Shown here one piece after another: positions 1 through 10,300 of a stretch of 56,348 bases of DNA. Source of the DNA: Listeria fleischmannii subsp. fleischmannii LU2006-1. Lineage in GTDB: Bacteria; Bacillota; Bacilli; Lactobacillales; Listeriaceae. Each line of letters begins with the position of its first letter. The first letter of the stretch is position 1. The notes beneath the pieces were generated by a model. The model was not told the DNA's origin, searched no databases, and was given only the letters and a program-made list of their open reading frames with translations. Location: positions 36 through 56,383 of the forward strand of contig NZ_ALWW01000006.1 in NCBI RefSeq assembly GCF_000344175.1, read 5' to 3'. A program made the translations under genes and the position numbers.

Positions 1-67
1 CAAGATGCGAAGAAAATAAACAGAGATTATTTGAATTCAATTCCAAAATCCCAAAATTCAATTTCAC
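1..67 (-). CDS. Start of a further small type VII-locus gene (partial, runs off the window)
   Basis: Downstream of the DUF5082-like gene on the minus strand an AGGAGA ribosome-binding site precedes a GTG at 67. The frame stays open to the window edge, about 22 codons beginning VKLNFGILELN. In Listeria and Bacillus type VII loci a YwqH-like gene is followed by a YwqI-like gene and an LXG toxin, so the position fits such a gene. Too little is visible to assign a family. Given the frequent frame errors in this sequence, the frame itself is uncertain. Confidence 0.3.
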   Translation of the reverse strand, partial: MKLNFGILELNSNNLCLFSSHL

Positions 68-75
68 TTTCTCCT

Positions 76-511
76 TTAACGTCTCAAAATTAAGTTGATA
101 GCACTAATTTGTCTTATTTCATTTCCTAAATTATTAATTTGGTTTCCTAGCCACCCGATTAGTCCACCTTTTTCATTCGCCTCATTTTCTAAGCGTGTAA
201 TTTCGTCACAAATCTCATCATAGTAATTATCAATTTTTTTATAATATGTGTCGTAATCTGTTTTAAAGGCGCCTTCCATGAGATTTTCAAACTCTGTTAG
301 TTTTTTACCTTGCCAAGTGTCTGGTTGATCAGATTTATCTTTAACCTTACTTTTTAAATCTTTTATTTCGGTTTGGACACTTGCGACTTCTTTCTTTGCC
401 GTCCTCAAGCGCTCTAATTTTTCTTCAATTGAAGCTTTATCACTCACACATTGACTGAGTTCTGCTTGTTTAGCGCTTTTTTTGTTTTTTTAAGGTTGCA
501 GCTTCGGTCAT
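76..511 (-). pseudogene. DUF5082/YwqH-like type VII accessory protein, frameshifted
   Basis: The ATG at 511 follows AGGGGGAG and opens MTEAATLKKQK. The frame then breaks in a run of seven T on the plus strand (477-483) and continues as a helical, charged protein (KLERLRTAKKEVASVQ, then a WQG motif near the middle) to a stop at 76. Removing one base gives about 144 residues. The length, the coiled-coil start and the WQG turn resemble YwqH-like (DUF5082) proteins, which sit beside LXG toxins as secretion partners. It lies two genes after essC in the same direction. The break may be a sequencing error. The alternative downstream start (GTG at 447) would give 123 residues but has no good ribosome-binding site. 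Confidence 0.6.
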
Positions 512-523
512 TTAAACTCCCCC

Positions 524-873
524 TCACCCTAAATTCAATTTATTACTATTCGCTGTTGTCTTTTTTTGAAGCTCAGTAGGATTTCCTTTTGGTATATCTG
601 CTTTTTCAATCCATACTTTTAAATTCTCAAGCATCAACTCATTATCGTCATCCGAATAACCTTCTATTACAACCTTTTGTATATCTTCATTGTTGAAATA
701 AATTAAGCTATCCCCCATCATCCCTTCTGGTATAAGCATGCTCCATAATCAAAATACTTAGCCTCATCTTCAATAAAAGTTGCTAAACCTCTCGCAATAA
801 TCATGATTTTTTTTGTATTACCTTTAACAATAACTATACTTCCCAGTGGTAAAAATGTAGTTTCATCGCTCAT
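524..873 (-). pseudogene. DUF4176 family protein of the type VII locus, frameshifted
   Basis: The ATG at 873 follows AGGAGGAG. The frame reads MSDETTFLPLGSIVIVKGNTKK, typical of the DUF4176 N-terminus, and breaks near 724-730. It resumes as PEGMMGDSLIYFNNEDI, the second half of the same domain, ending at 524. Adding one C to the CC at 729-730 joins the halves through a Y-P-E-G motif into about 116 residues. DUF4176 proteins accompany Firmicutes type VII secretion clusters and their role is not established. The gene sits directly after essC, matching the known order of essC, DUF4176, YwqH-like. Confidence 0.7.
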
Positions 874-893
874 TTTCCCTTCTCCTCCTACCT

Positions 894-3800
894 TCAAATC
901 GGTGCGACAAGCTTGATACGCTCTGCTTGGCCTTGATTAATGTAATATGCTTCATATGGTGGTAGCATTTGCTCTTTATATGGTTTATTCATGACTTCCA
1001 GCACGTTTTGGTCGCTGATTCGACCGATTAGGATGCCCACTTTTTGTTTTTTGAAGGCACCTGAAATGTCATCATAAGCACGATAAAGTTGACCAGTAAT
1101 GGCACCTGAAACGAAGTAGATGCCCATTCTTGCGCCCGTCTCTATCAGTCTTTGCAGCGGTTTCTGTAAATCAAGCGGCGTGTTTTCAGCAAGGAAAGCA
1201 GTGTCAGTTATAAGAGCAACTACAGCGCTCATCTCTTTTGTGAAAACGGAGAGTGGCGTGTTGCCGTTTGAATTTGCTTGCGTTTCGCGCCATGCGTTCT
1301 CGCGGTTGTCAAGTAACCCGGACAATTGTGTGATGGTTTCTCCAAAGCTTGCTTCATCGCCTGCATATAAATTAACGGATTCTTTATATGGTTGGAAACG
1401 TGAATTGGCGTTATCGAAGAGTGCAATTTCAATCTTCGTATTACGTATAGCTATTTCTGTTATGGATAACATGGTACGTTCAATTACATCATTCATATCA
1501 GAAAGCACAAGTGTGTTACCATTCTTACTTAGCGCAAGGTCGATAGGAAGAACATCTTCAAAGTCAACAGCAAATGGGAGTTCGCCTTCCTGAAGCATGC
1601 TAGCTACATTTGGTTTAGACAGGTAATCCGCAATTGGTAAGATATCCGGCACCATCGGAATCGGTGCTGGTAATTCACCTGTCCACGCTGCCTGCATTTG
1701 TTTACTTTCCTTTTGAATATTTTCAATCACAACTAAAGTGTCCTCTCCAACGACTGGTAGCGCCGTTTGGAATGAGGTTGGATTTTCCAGTTTAACAAGC
1801 CCTCTTCCTGGGATTTCTTCCACCGTTAAATCCGTTTTTCCGACAATATTTCGCGGTTCAGTTGGGTCAATCATATAAAGCGAAATTTGTGTTTTAATAT
1901 TCGCAAGCACTTGAATTCGGATAGCATTTTGCCGTACAGCACTAATCGCGAGGTGAATACCGACACCTGCCCCTTCACGTGCTACTTGTGCGATGAGTTT
2001 TTCAAAATCATCCTTAAACGGCGCTTCTGTGACAGAATCAAATGCATCAATAACAAGTAAGATGGTTGGAACTTCTACACCACTGGCTTTTTCATACATC
2101 GCGATGCTGGCCACGCCATATTCACTTAATTTTTGCTTCCGCTCTTTTAATTCTCGCGTAATGCGTCGAATGAGTTTATTCATTTTAATTTCTTCATCCA
2201 CCATGATTGTGTCTGCTACATGTGGCAAATCTTTAAGCGGCAGGAGACCGTTTGTCCCAAGATCGAGTAGGTAAACATGAAGTCGTTCTGGACTATGTTC
2301 ACGCGCAACCGCCATTGTGAGCGTTTGTAAGAACGTGGATTTTCCGTAACCCGGACTTGAGAAGACAGCCACATGACCATCTTTTGCAAGGTCAATAGAT
2401 AGCGGTTCTTGCGCCTGCATTTCTGGGATATCCAAAAAGCCAATCGTTGCCTGTAAGGGCCGTTTCTCACCTTGCCATGCTAAATCAAAATCAACTGGAT
2501 GTAGCTCCGGTAAGAAAATTTCTGCTTCAAGCGGCGGCAACCAAGGTCTCGGTAATGGCGCAATTTGCTTCACCTCCGTGTATTCGTGGATATGATCAAT
2601 GACCGCATCCAACTCAGATGGTAGCTTGGTTAAGTCTTCTTTTTTATCCAGGCCACTCAAATCTTCCGTTAAAATTTCGTATTGGCCGAGGTCATTAATC
2701 GCGTAGACCGTAGTATCTAGATAATCCTCGTCTTCCTTGTCTGGCACGTAATCCGCGCCGCTCCATGCACTTTGGAAAAGTTCATAAATTTCGTTATTGC
2801 CCACTTGGAGGTAACTACGTCCAGGTAGGGTGATATCAGCCGCATCCGGTGTTTTCAAAATCTCGTTTGAATCGCTCGCATTTTGAACCTTCAGTGCGAG
2901 TTTAAATTTCGAGTTGGACCAGATTTGGTCATCTACAACGCCGCTCGGTTTTTGCGTCGCCAAGATAAGGTGAATACCAAGTGACCGCCCAATACGCGCA
3001 GTCGAGACAAGCTCTTTCATAAATTCAGGCTGCTCCGATTTTAATTCCGCAAATTCATCCGAAATAAGAAACAGATGTGGCATTGGCTCACTTGCTTCGC
3101 CTTTTTTATATAATTTTTGGTATTGATTAATATGATTCACATCATGCTCGCCAAATAAGCGTTGCCGTTTTTGCAGTTCCGCTTTAATAGAAGCCAGTGC
3201 CCGCATGGACTGAGCCCCGTCTAGGTTTGTAATAGTTCCCAGTAAGTGTGGCATATTTTTAAATAAGTTGGCCATCCCCCCGCCTTTATAGTCGATGAGT
3301 AAGAAAGCAACTTCATACGGGTGAAAGTTTACCGCCAGCGAAATGATGTACGACTGAATGATTTCTGATTTACCAGAACCCGTCGTCCCCGCCACTAAAC
3401 CATGCGGCCCATGTGCTTTTTCATGTAAATTTAAATTAACAATATCTTCTTTCCCGCGAAGCCCAAGTGGAACGGCTAAACTTTTATACGTTTCGTTTTG
3501 TTCCCAGCGGCTTGCAATATTTAATTCCTCCACTCGGCTCACACCGTACATTTCAAGGAAGGTGACGGACTCTGGAATGGAATTCTTCAGATTTTGCAAA
3601 TGATTTAACGGCGCAAGCGCACGCGAAATGGACTCTTTGTCAAAATCGTGTGGCAAGTGGTCTGGAACGAAGGCACGATTCACAAGCTCACCTTTTTCCA
3701 AAATAATGTTTCCGCTATGTTGGTCGCGAATATCCACGACGGTTTTCACATGTTCCGGTAAGCTCTGCATCACATCTTGTACAAAAACGAGTGAAACGCC

Positions 3801-5402
3801 GAGTTCAGCTGGATCTTCATTAAAGAATTCCATCACAGTATGGTCTAAAATGAGTTTTTCATCCGTGATTAAAACAACGTAATGCGGTGCAAAATACATT
3901 TTTTCATTTTTATTTGGACGCTCAGCAAGCGCTTGTTTCCGCTCTTTTAAAATTTGGTAGAGCGAATTGAGCACCTGATCACGCGAACGTTCGTGATACA
4001 CAAATCCGCGCACATTCACATCGCGCACATTGGCGTGCGGCAACCAGCGCATCCAGTCCCATTCACTTTTCTCCTCTTCTGGAAAAATGGTGATAAATTG
4101 TAAATCGAAATAACTGTGGAAAAGAGCCGTTTGCATCACAAGCATTTGTAACTGCTCCAGCACAAGGCGGCGCGGACCAATGTAACCAACTGGACCATTC
4201 ATTAAGTCCGTTGCAATCGGAATATTTTTCACTTCATAATACTGAGCCTTTAGTTTCGTCGCCGCCTCTAAAAGTTCATCCTTTTCCTGCGTAAATTCCT
4301 CTTCCTTATAATCCACCGAAAAACTAATCGGCTCCGTGCCTGTTCCAACACGGAAAGTTAAAAAGTCATGGTGCAACATAGTTTTTTCATAAATACGAGA
4401 ATTAACAGCTACCGCCATATCCCTGACTTCTTCAATGCTCGGGTAATGGTAAAGAAGCGCATGACGTTGCTCCTCGCTCGCGGCATATAGCTCTTTTGTT
4501 TTTCTCTTGAGGTATAAATCGTAGCTTTCCTCGCGTTCCTTTGTTCCCACCTTATATTCCTTACGATTTTTGATATAGGTGATACTCGACATAATGACCG
4601 TCATCCCAGTCATCGCAAGCGTCATTAAAATATAAATCCCTCGAGGTTGGAAAATCGAAATTAAAACCGTAATCGCAATCATCACAAGTGGCGGCAAAAT
4701 AATTTTTAAAATACCATCTGTCGGTTTTGCTGGCTTATTAGCCGGTTTCGCCAGTGTAAATTTATCTTCCGGCGCACGATAAATAATCCGCGGTGAACGG
4801 TGATAATCGGGATAATCCGAACTATACGCATTGTCCGCCGCAACGAGCATTCCCAAATCCGTTTGAATCCGGTCAACGCGACCTAAAATCGTAATATCAT
4901 CTTGACCCACCGTAATCGTAACCCCGTCCACATAAAGCTGATCGCCAACTTGAAGCGGCATTTTACCCGTCACACGCTCCAAATTGTGATACACTTCACC
5001 AGCCGAAACTTGAATAGAAAAGGCCTCTTCTAAATGGTCACGCAAGAAAACAAAATCCGCACGCGTCCCTTGAATAGACACATCCTGATAGTCCTCAACC
5101 CCAAACGTAACAACAAACAAACCCGCCACATCATAGGACCGCGCCTCCATGTTTTCCGTCACGTAAAGTGACAGTTTTTCTTTTTCTTCTGTCTGAAAAT
5201 CTTGCTTTTTATCAAAAGCAAGCGCCGTATTTCCTGCAAACCACGTTTCATTTTCAAATTTCACATCTAAATGGTCCAAAAGGCCAGGAAAAAAAATCGC
5301 GGCATCTGATGAACTTCCAATTTGAATCACTTTATCCCGATTTAAATGCTGTTTATGAATTTCTCTCCCATTACTAACAATAAGCAAAGTTTTATCATTC
5401 AT
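894..5402 (-). CDS. essC: Type VII secretion membrane ATPase EssC
   Basis: FtsK/SpoIIIE-type motor that drives export of WXG100 and LXG substrates across the membrane. From the ATG at 5402 (GGGAG about 10 bases upstream) it is 1502 residues. It has N-terminal FHA-like domains (roughly 1-190), two membrane segments around 225-270, then tandem ATPase domains. A Walker A GTTGSGKS lies near residue 674 and a second, PGYGKS, near 1018. The third domain near 1300 has no clear P-loop (TLVLSDMNDVIE), as in other EssC proteins. The start overlaps the end of essB by 8 bases, so the two are translationally coupled. An ATG 18 bases further upstream is also in frame but less well placed. Confidence 0.95.
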   Translation of the reverse strand: MNDKTLLIVSNGREIHKQHLNRDKVIQIGSSSDAAIFFPGLLDHLDVKFENETWFAGNTALAFDKKQDFQTEEKEKLSLYVTENMEARSYDVAGLFVVTFGVEDYQDVSIQGTRADFVFLRDHLEEAFSIQVSAGEVYHNLERVTGKMPLQVGDQLYVDGVTITVGQDDITILGRVDRIQTDLGMLVAADNAYSSDYPDYHRSPRIIYRAPEDKFTLAKPANKPAKPTDGILKIILPPLVMIAITVLISIFQPRGIYILMTLAMTGMTVIMSSITYIKNRKEYKVGTKEREESYDLYLKRKTKELYAASEEQRHALLYHYPSIEEVRDMAVAVNSRIYEKTMLHHDFLTFRVGTGTEPISFSVDYKEEEFTQEKDELLEAATKLKAQYYEVKNIPIATDLMNGPVGYIGPRRLVLEQLQMLVMQTALFHSYFDLQFITIFPEEEKSEWDWMRWLPHANVRDVNVRGFVYHERSRDQVLNSLYQILKERKQALAERPNKNEKMYFAPHYVVLITDEKLILDHTVMEFFNEDPAELGVSLVFVQDVMQSLPEHVKTVVDIRDQHSGNIILEKGELVNRAFVPDHLPHDFDKESISRALAPLNHLQNLKNSIPESVTFLEMYGVSRVEELNIASRWEQNETYKSLAVPLGLRGKEDIVNLNLHEKAHGPHGLVAGTTGSGKSEIIQSYIISLAVNFHPYEVAFLLIDYKGGGMANLFKNMPHLLGTITNLDGAQSMRALASIKAELQKRQRLFGEHDVNHINQYQKLYKKGEASEPMPHLFLISDEFAELKSEQPEFMKELVSTARIGRSLGIHLILATQKPSGVVDDQIWSNSKFKLALKVQNASDSNEILKTPDAADITLPGRSYLQVGNNEIYELFQSAWSGADYVPDKEDEDYLDTTVYAINDLGQYEILTEDLSGLDKKEDLTKLPSELDAVIDHIHEYTEVKQIAPLPRPWLPPLEAEIFLPELHPVDFDLAWQGEKRPLQATIGFLDIPEMQAQEPLSIDLAKDGHVAVFSSPGYGKSTFLQTLTMAVAREHSPERLHVYLLDLGTNGLLPLKDLPHVADTIMVDEEIKMNKLIRRITRELKERKQKLSEYGVASIAMYEKASGVEVPTILLVIDAFDSVTEAPFKDDFEKLIAQVAREGAGVGIHLAISAVRQNAIRIQVLANIKTQISLYMIDPTEPRNIVGKTDLTVEEIPGRGLVKLENPTSFQTALPVVGEDTLVVIENIQKESKQMQAAWTGELPAPIPMVPDILPIADYLSKPNVASMLQEGELPFAVDFEDVLPIDLALSKNGNTLVLSDMNDVIERTMLSITEIAIRNTKIEIALFDNANSRFQPYKESVNLYAGDEASFGETITQLSGLLDNRENAWRETQANSNGNTPLSVFTKEMSAVVALITDTAFLAENTPLDLQKPLQRLIETGARMGIYFVSGAITGQLYRAYDDISGAFKKQKVGILIGRISDQNVLEVMNKPYKEQMLPPYEAYYINQGQAERIKLVAPI

Positions 5403-6579
5403 CTGCTTGCGCTCCCTCATCTGAACCTTCTATTTTATCCATATATTTCTTTAGCTCCGCTTCAATTTCAGCTTGTTTTTTAACGGATTCATCCCCAGAA
5501 AGTTTTTTATTTCCTTTAACTTCTTCCAATTGTTTCGCTAATGCATATGTAATTAAGACATCATCTTGCAGGCGCTGGGCAGAATCAAGCGACTCGTCAA
5601 ATTCACCGCGTCCGTTGTAAACCCAATATAACAGAGTTTGTTCGTCTGATTTCAAACTTAAATTTTTCATAATATTATCTTTCTTCTTGTCATCTAGTTT
5701 CTCGCCCTGTAAATAGGAGTACGCTAAAATATATTTGGAGGCTTGCGGCAATTTCACAGGGTTCGTATTTTCCAAATCCGTGATAACTTTAGAATAATCC
5801 GTTTTCAAAAAATCCTCATTCGCCGTTAACAACTCATTTTGATACGGCATTTTCATAAATGCCAAATAACCAAGCGGCACCGCAAGAAGGACCGCCGCAA
5901 TGATAAACCCAATCGCAAGACCTTTATACGTTCTAAATGTCTTTTTAGGAACGAGCGCCATTTTCTTTTCCGAACTTTCCTTCTCCTTCGAAAATGCCTC
6001 CGCTAAGATTTCCGCAAGCTCTTCAGTCGTCTTTGCATCAACAACCATTTTTAAAAGGGCTGTTCCACGAGCATTTATAATCGAACCGGAATATAAATTA
6101 TCAAAGCTATATTTGGTTGAAAACATCGCCACAATAAACGATTGGTATTGTTTAAAGAAGTGTTCACTTGTTAAATCGTAAGGCTCCAAAATCCCTTTTA
6201 ATCCTCGGTGTACAATTTTTGGCATGAGATTTTCATCAAAAATAATATTGCTTGGGTGTAGGAAAAATGTGAACCGTGTTCCAATCAGTGCTTCAAGATT
6301 ACTAATGTTGTGTAGCGCGCGCAGGCGCTCTTTTCGCGCCATTTTTTTCACTTCATCAAAACTATAGGTTTCTTTTGCTATTTTATAATCAAATGTATAA
6401 TGCTCATTTTCATGCTGGATTTCGACTGGAACGAAATAGGCTGATGGTTTAGCCAAAATGTCTAATTCTGCATCATCTTTTATACGCGTACGTGACTCAG
6501 CGAAGCTAACAGACCACATCGTATCCTCATAGTTGTATTCATATGAAACTCCGTCAATCTCAATTTTGTTTTTCATCAT
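5395..6579 (-). CDS. essB: Type VII secretion protein EssB
   Basis: Core membrane subunit of the Firmicutes type VII secretion machine. The 394 residues comprise a cytoplasmic pseudokinase-like domain (about 1-210), one membrane segment near 220-242 (GLAIGFIIAAVLLAVPLGYL) and an extracellular helical, lysine/glutamate-rich C-terminal part. The length and this three-part layout match the EssB/YukC family. It lies between esaB and essC, 14 bases after esaB and overlapping essC. The start is one of two adjacent ATG codons (6579 or 6576). Confidence 0.92.
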   Translation of the reverse strand: MMKNKIEIDGVSYEYNYEDTMWSVSFAESRTRIKDDAELDILAKPSAYFVPVEIQHENEHYTFDYKIAKETYSFDEVKKMARKERLRALHNISNLEALIGTRFTFFLHPSNIIFDENLMPKIVHRGLKGILEPYDLTSEHFFKQYQSFIVAMFSTKYSFDNLYSGSIINARGTALLKMVVDAKTTEELAEILAEAFSKEKESSEKKMALVPKKTFRTYKGLAIGFIIAAVLLAVPLGYLAFMKMPYQNELLTANEDFLKTDYSKVITDLENTNPVKLPQASKYILAYSYLQGEKLDDKKKDNIMKNLSLKSDEQTLLYWVYNGRGEFDESLDSAQRLQDDVLITYALAKQLEEVKGNKKLSGDESVKKQAEIEAELKKYMDKIEGSDEGAQADE

Positions 6580-6593
6580 CTTTACTCCCTTAT

Positions 6594-6845
6594 TTATAAG
6601 ATTTCTAAAATGTCCCCGTCAGTAATCGGGTAATCTGTTAATTTATCATCATCACTTAATAAAATCCCTTTATTTGTAGCCTTTAATGAATATTTCGTAT
6701 CGCTTCCCAGCTCAAATTTTAATGTTTCAGCTAAATTTAAAATAAGTGCTTTAATTGGCTGATGCGCCGGGATGCGAAGGTCTTTTTGACTTTCTCCCCA
6801 TTTTGTAAAATCAACGGTTACATTTAAATGCGTCTGTTTAACCAA
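6594..6845 (-). CDS. esaB: Ubiquitin-like type VII secretion protein EsaB
   Basis: Small cytoplasmic protein of 83 residues with the beta-grasp pattern of the YukD/EsaB family: an N-terminal beta hairpin (HLNVTVDFTKW), a central helix (IKALILNLAETL) and a closing GDILEIL strand. EsaB is a required regulator or accessory factor of type VII secretion in Staphylococcus and Bacillus. Here it lies between essA and essB with short spacers, the usual gene order. The start is preceded by GGGAGGAA. Confidence 0.92.
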   Translation of the reverse strand: MVKQTHLNVTVDFTKWGESQKDLRIPAHQPIKALILNLAETLKFELGSDTKYSLKATNKGILLSDDDKLTDYPITDGDILEIL

Positions 6846-6857
6846 TGTACTTCCTCC

Positions 6858-7355
6858 CTATTCCATAACATTTCGACTAGCAAAATAAATTCCACCAGCA
6901 AGTGCCAGCACTATCCCAAAAACAATGGCCATTACCATTTTAGAATTTGTTTTTTCCTCTTCATCTTCCACCACTTCTTGATCGGTTTTGGAAGCATATT
7001 CACCCTCAAAAAGTTTGTCCTTCGTTTTTTTCACTGTCTGATCAGAAACATCTTTGCCTGTAAATAATTGATCTTGCAGTTTTTGATACTTTTCAGCTTC
7101 CGCCTTTTTTTGTGCTTCAATCTTTTTATCCAGTTGTTCTGTAAAAAGCGGTAATTTAAGTTCATCAAGCATCGTCTCTTGCGGGTTTGCTTCCTGAGTT
7201 TTCTCTTCATCTGATTTTTGAAGACGATCCGCTTTCATCTCCATCTTGCCATCATTTTCCAAATAGCCATCTTCTGCCGCAAGTGAAACTGTAACGTTTA
7301 AAGCAAAGAAGGAAAAGCATAGCAGGAAAAAAATTCCGATTTTAAATGTCTTCAT
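6858..7355 (-). CDS. essA: Type VII secretion protein EssA
   Basis: Membrane component of the secretion machine. From the ATG at 7355 (GAGG upstream) it is 165 residues. An N-terminal hydrophobic signal segment (FKIGIFFLLCFSFFALNV) is followed by a long charged, lysine- and glutamate-rich extracellular part and a C-terminal membrane helix (MVMAIVFGIVLALAGGIYF). The start lies inside the last codons of esaA, suggesting coupled translation. An ATG at 7370 is in frame but lacks a ribosome-binding site at proper distance. Its sequence is weakly conserved across the family, so the call rests on layout and position. Confidence 0.88.
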   Translation of the reverse strand: MKTFKIGIFFLLCFSFFALNVTVSLAAEDGYLENDGKMEMKADRLQKSDEEKTQEANPQETMLDELKLPLFTEQLDKKIEAQKKAEAEKYQKLQDQLFTGKDVSDQTVKKTKDKLFEGEYASKTDQEVVEDEEEKTNSKMVMAIVFGIVLALAGGIYFASRNVME

Positions 7356-10300
7356 TTGCCGCTTCCTCACTTTCCAACGTACTTTTGCGAATCACAAATA
7401 GATTCAGAACAATAAATAACGCAGCTACGCCAATAAAAATATACATCAGAATTAGGAAATTGTTTTCCCCATTTAAAATACGATTTAAAAGCACTTCGAC
7501 GTATTGTAAAGGTGAATATGTTTGAAGCGTTCCAAAAATGGAAGAACGGTCAATATTTAATCCTACCGCATCCGTTAGAAACAGATAAATTCCGACTAGG
7601 GATAATATAATAAACATCCCAACCATTTGTAACTGGCGAAGGAGATAAGTAAAACTCATAACGAGCATAAGCATCAAAATAACACAAATTCCCATCCAAA
7701 GAATAAAACCAATATGGCTTGTATTAAAGATATTTCCTGAAATAGCACCAATGATAATACCTTCTGCAATTGCCACAAAGGACGTTAAAAAGGTGATAGG
7801 TAAATTTTTGGACGCGAGCGAAAGTTCTTCACTAAACGCATCATGTTGAATCCGTTTTTTCTCCTGATGAGAAATGACATAGCTTGTAAAAAGAGCAATT
7901 AAGGTCATAATCAGCACCATATAATAAGGCGTGGCTTTGTCACCTGCTGCAATCGTTTTGCCGTTTACTTTTTCAACTGGACTACTTAAAAATTGATATA
8001 GCCCTTCATTTGGTCTGTCTCCTACTCGACTATTTGACATGACACCAGAAAAGTTTTTCGAGAACGATTCATCAGATGCTAATTTTTTAGCTAAATCTTT
8101 CGATAGTGTACCCGCCTCAGAAATTAAATCTTTTCCACTTGTTTGTATATTTTTAGCTTCCTGATCAATAGCATCAAATGTTTTATACACCCCGTCTGCT
8201 GCATTTAAATTACTGCCAGTTGAGTCAGCTAAACTCTGACTTCTTGCAAGCAAGCCACCAAAATCGCTGTTTACCATCATAGCGGCAGACTTCTCATCCG
8301 AACCACTTTGCAAGACCACTTGATTTTCTTTTAGTAAATCCGAGCTTGCACTTCTCCAAAGATCCACTTCACTTATCATTTTGGCTAAACTTTCATTTTG
8401 TGCCGCCGCTTCAGAACTCGTTTTCACTAACCGTTCCGCCACATCTACTGAACGATCATTAGCATCGCTCATCGTCTGCTTATAACTTGCAATTTGCGAC
8501 TCAAAATTGGTCAATTTATCTTTATACGCTTTCGTTACATTTCCCGATGCCTTTTCCACAATTGCATCTAATAAATTATTACGATTAAAAATAGCATAGT
8601 AAGACGAATTCGTCGCCTGATCTTCCAATTTTTGACCTAATTCAAAAGAATAATTGGGACTATTTACATTGATTCCATAATAAAGTTGGAAAAGAAGGGC
8701 TGAGCGTTCATAGTTCCTCACAATACTTTGAATCTCCCTAAACATCTTCTTACCTGCTTCTGTAAAATCAGCCTCCTTAAAGAAAGGTTCATTTTTCTCT
8801 ATCGGTATTAATAGCGCATTTTGAGTAAGCTCGGTATCTTCTAAATCCGTATTCGTTAGCGCCGGATCCATAATGAGCGTGTCATCTTTTAACACATATT
8901 TGTGCATTTTCTGAATAGCCATGAGGCTCACATCTAAATTCCCAAAAAAGGAAATATCAGTTGCACCATTTAGTTTGGCTACAAAACTGACCTTATACGT
9001 ATGCGGAGCACCTTTTGTTTGTGTAAATGTAACAATGTCTTCACCTGGTTGATTAGAAACGGCACTTGAACCGATTTCTATGCCATCCTCCAAAATTTTT
9101 ATATCCGAAAGCGTAAAATTAGGATCATATTGAATTTTGATTTCCGTTTGCTCGTTTTCATCTGTTTCGTCTAAAGTTACCTCTTTTGATTCAATAGCGA
9201 CCCCTGTATTTGTCAGTTCTTGTATTTTGTCGTTTTTCACTGGCTGTAACGAATCCAAAATGGTCGTTTTTTCCGTTTTTTGATTGAGTTTATCCTCGGC
9301 GAAATCCGCACTATTCTCATTCATAAATTGCTTTGCAAGAACCTTTACGCGTTGATACTCATCACTTGATAGACCAAGTAATTCCTCATCCTCACTATCA
9401 AAATACTGTAGTCCATTAATCTCCGCTTTTAACCGATTTATAAACCGATTATTCACATCTGCGCGTAAGTCATTTATTGTATAACTTTCATTGTTTCCAC
9501 CTGATTTACCGGATAAGATATTGGCCAGTTCAACTTGAACATCGTGCAAAATATCTGCCTGAATCGTATTATTCATTTCTGTATCTAATGTTGTTATACG
9601 TTTATTTACGTCTTCTATGTAATTTTGTAAGGCTTGTGTTTGCGACATGAGGGACATGGAATCTTGCATGGATTGTAGCTCTCTATATAATACCGAATTA
9701 GCCTGTTCAAGCGTCCCCAGCTCATTTTGGACGGAATCCGATGAAAGACTCGCTGAATATTTTTGTAAGTTATCCGCAAAAGTTGTACCAAAAGGAGCAT
9801 TTTTTTCTTGTAATGTAACTAGACCCTCTAGCGTTTTTTGATAGGCCGCATTTTCTTTACTTGCATCTAAAAGCGCGGTTTTTTGTCCATTTAATAAATC
9901 TTGGAATCCTGAAAAACTTTCTTTGGAAGAACTTGTATAGTTTTGAACCGCTTCAAATTGATTCGTATAATTTGCAAGCGGATTATTGACAGTGTTATCG
10001 TAACGTGCCGTATGTTTCTTTTCCTTCGCGACAAGCGTGCTAATATTGTCCTGCGCTTCTTGTAAATTAGTTAAAATACTAGCAAAATAAACATCAATTA
10101 CCCGTTGATTAATATCCGCTACTAAACTAGACGCGGTTTTCTCCGCCTCCACTTTTAAATCATTATTTCCGACATCATTAATTTTGTAGTCTACTTGAAT
10201 TTTTTCCGGCGAAGTAGAAGTTAGTGACAGGGCCTTTTTTGAAAAATTATCAGGAATAATAATCATTAAATTGTACACATCGCGTTTAAGTCCACTTTCA

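Noticed and set aside
1120-1593. 157-codon open frame on the plus strand inside essC
   Set aside because: It is antisense to a well-conserved ATPase, has no ribosome-binding site and reads as low-complexity serine-rich sequence, so it is a shadow frame.
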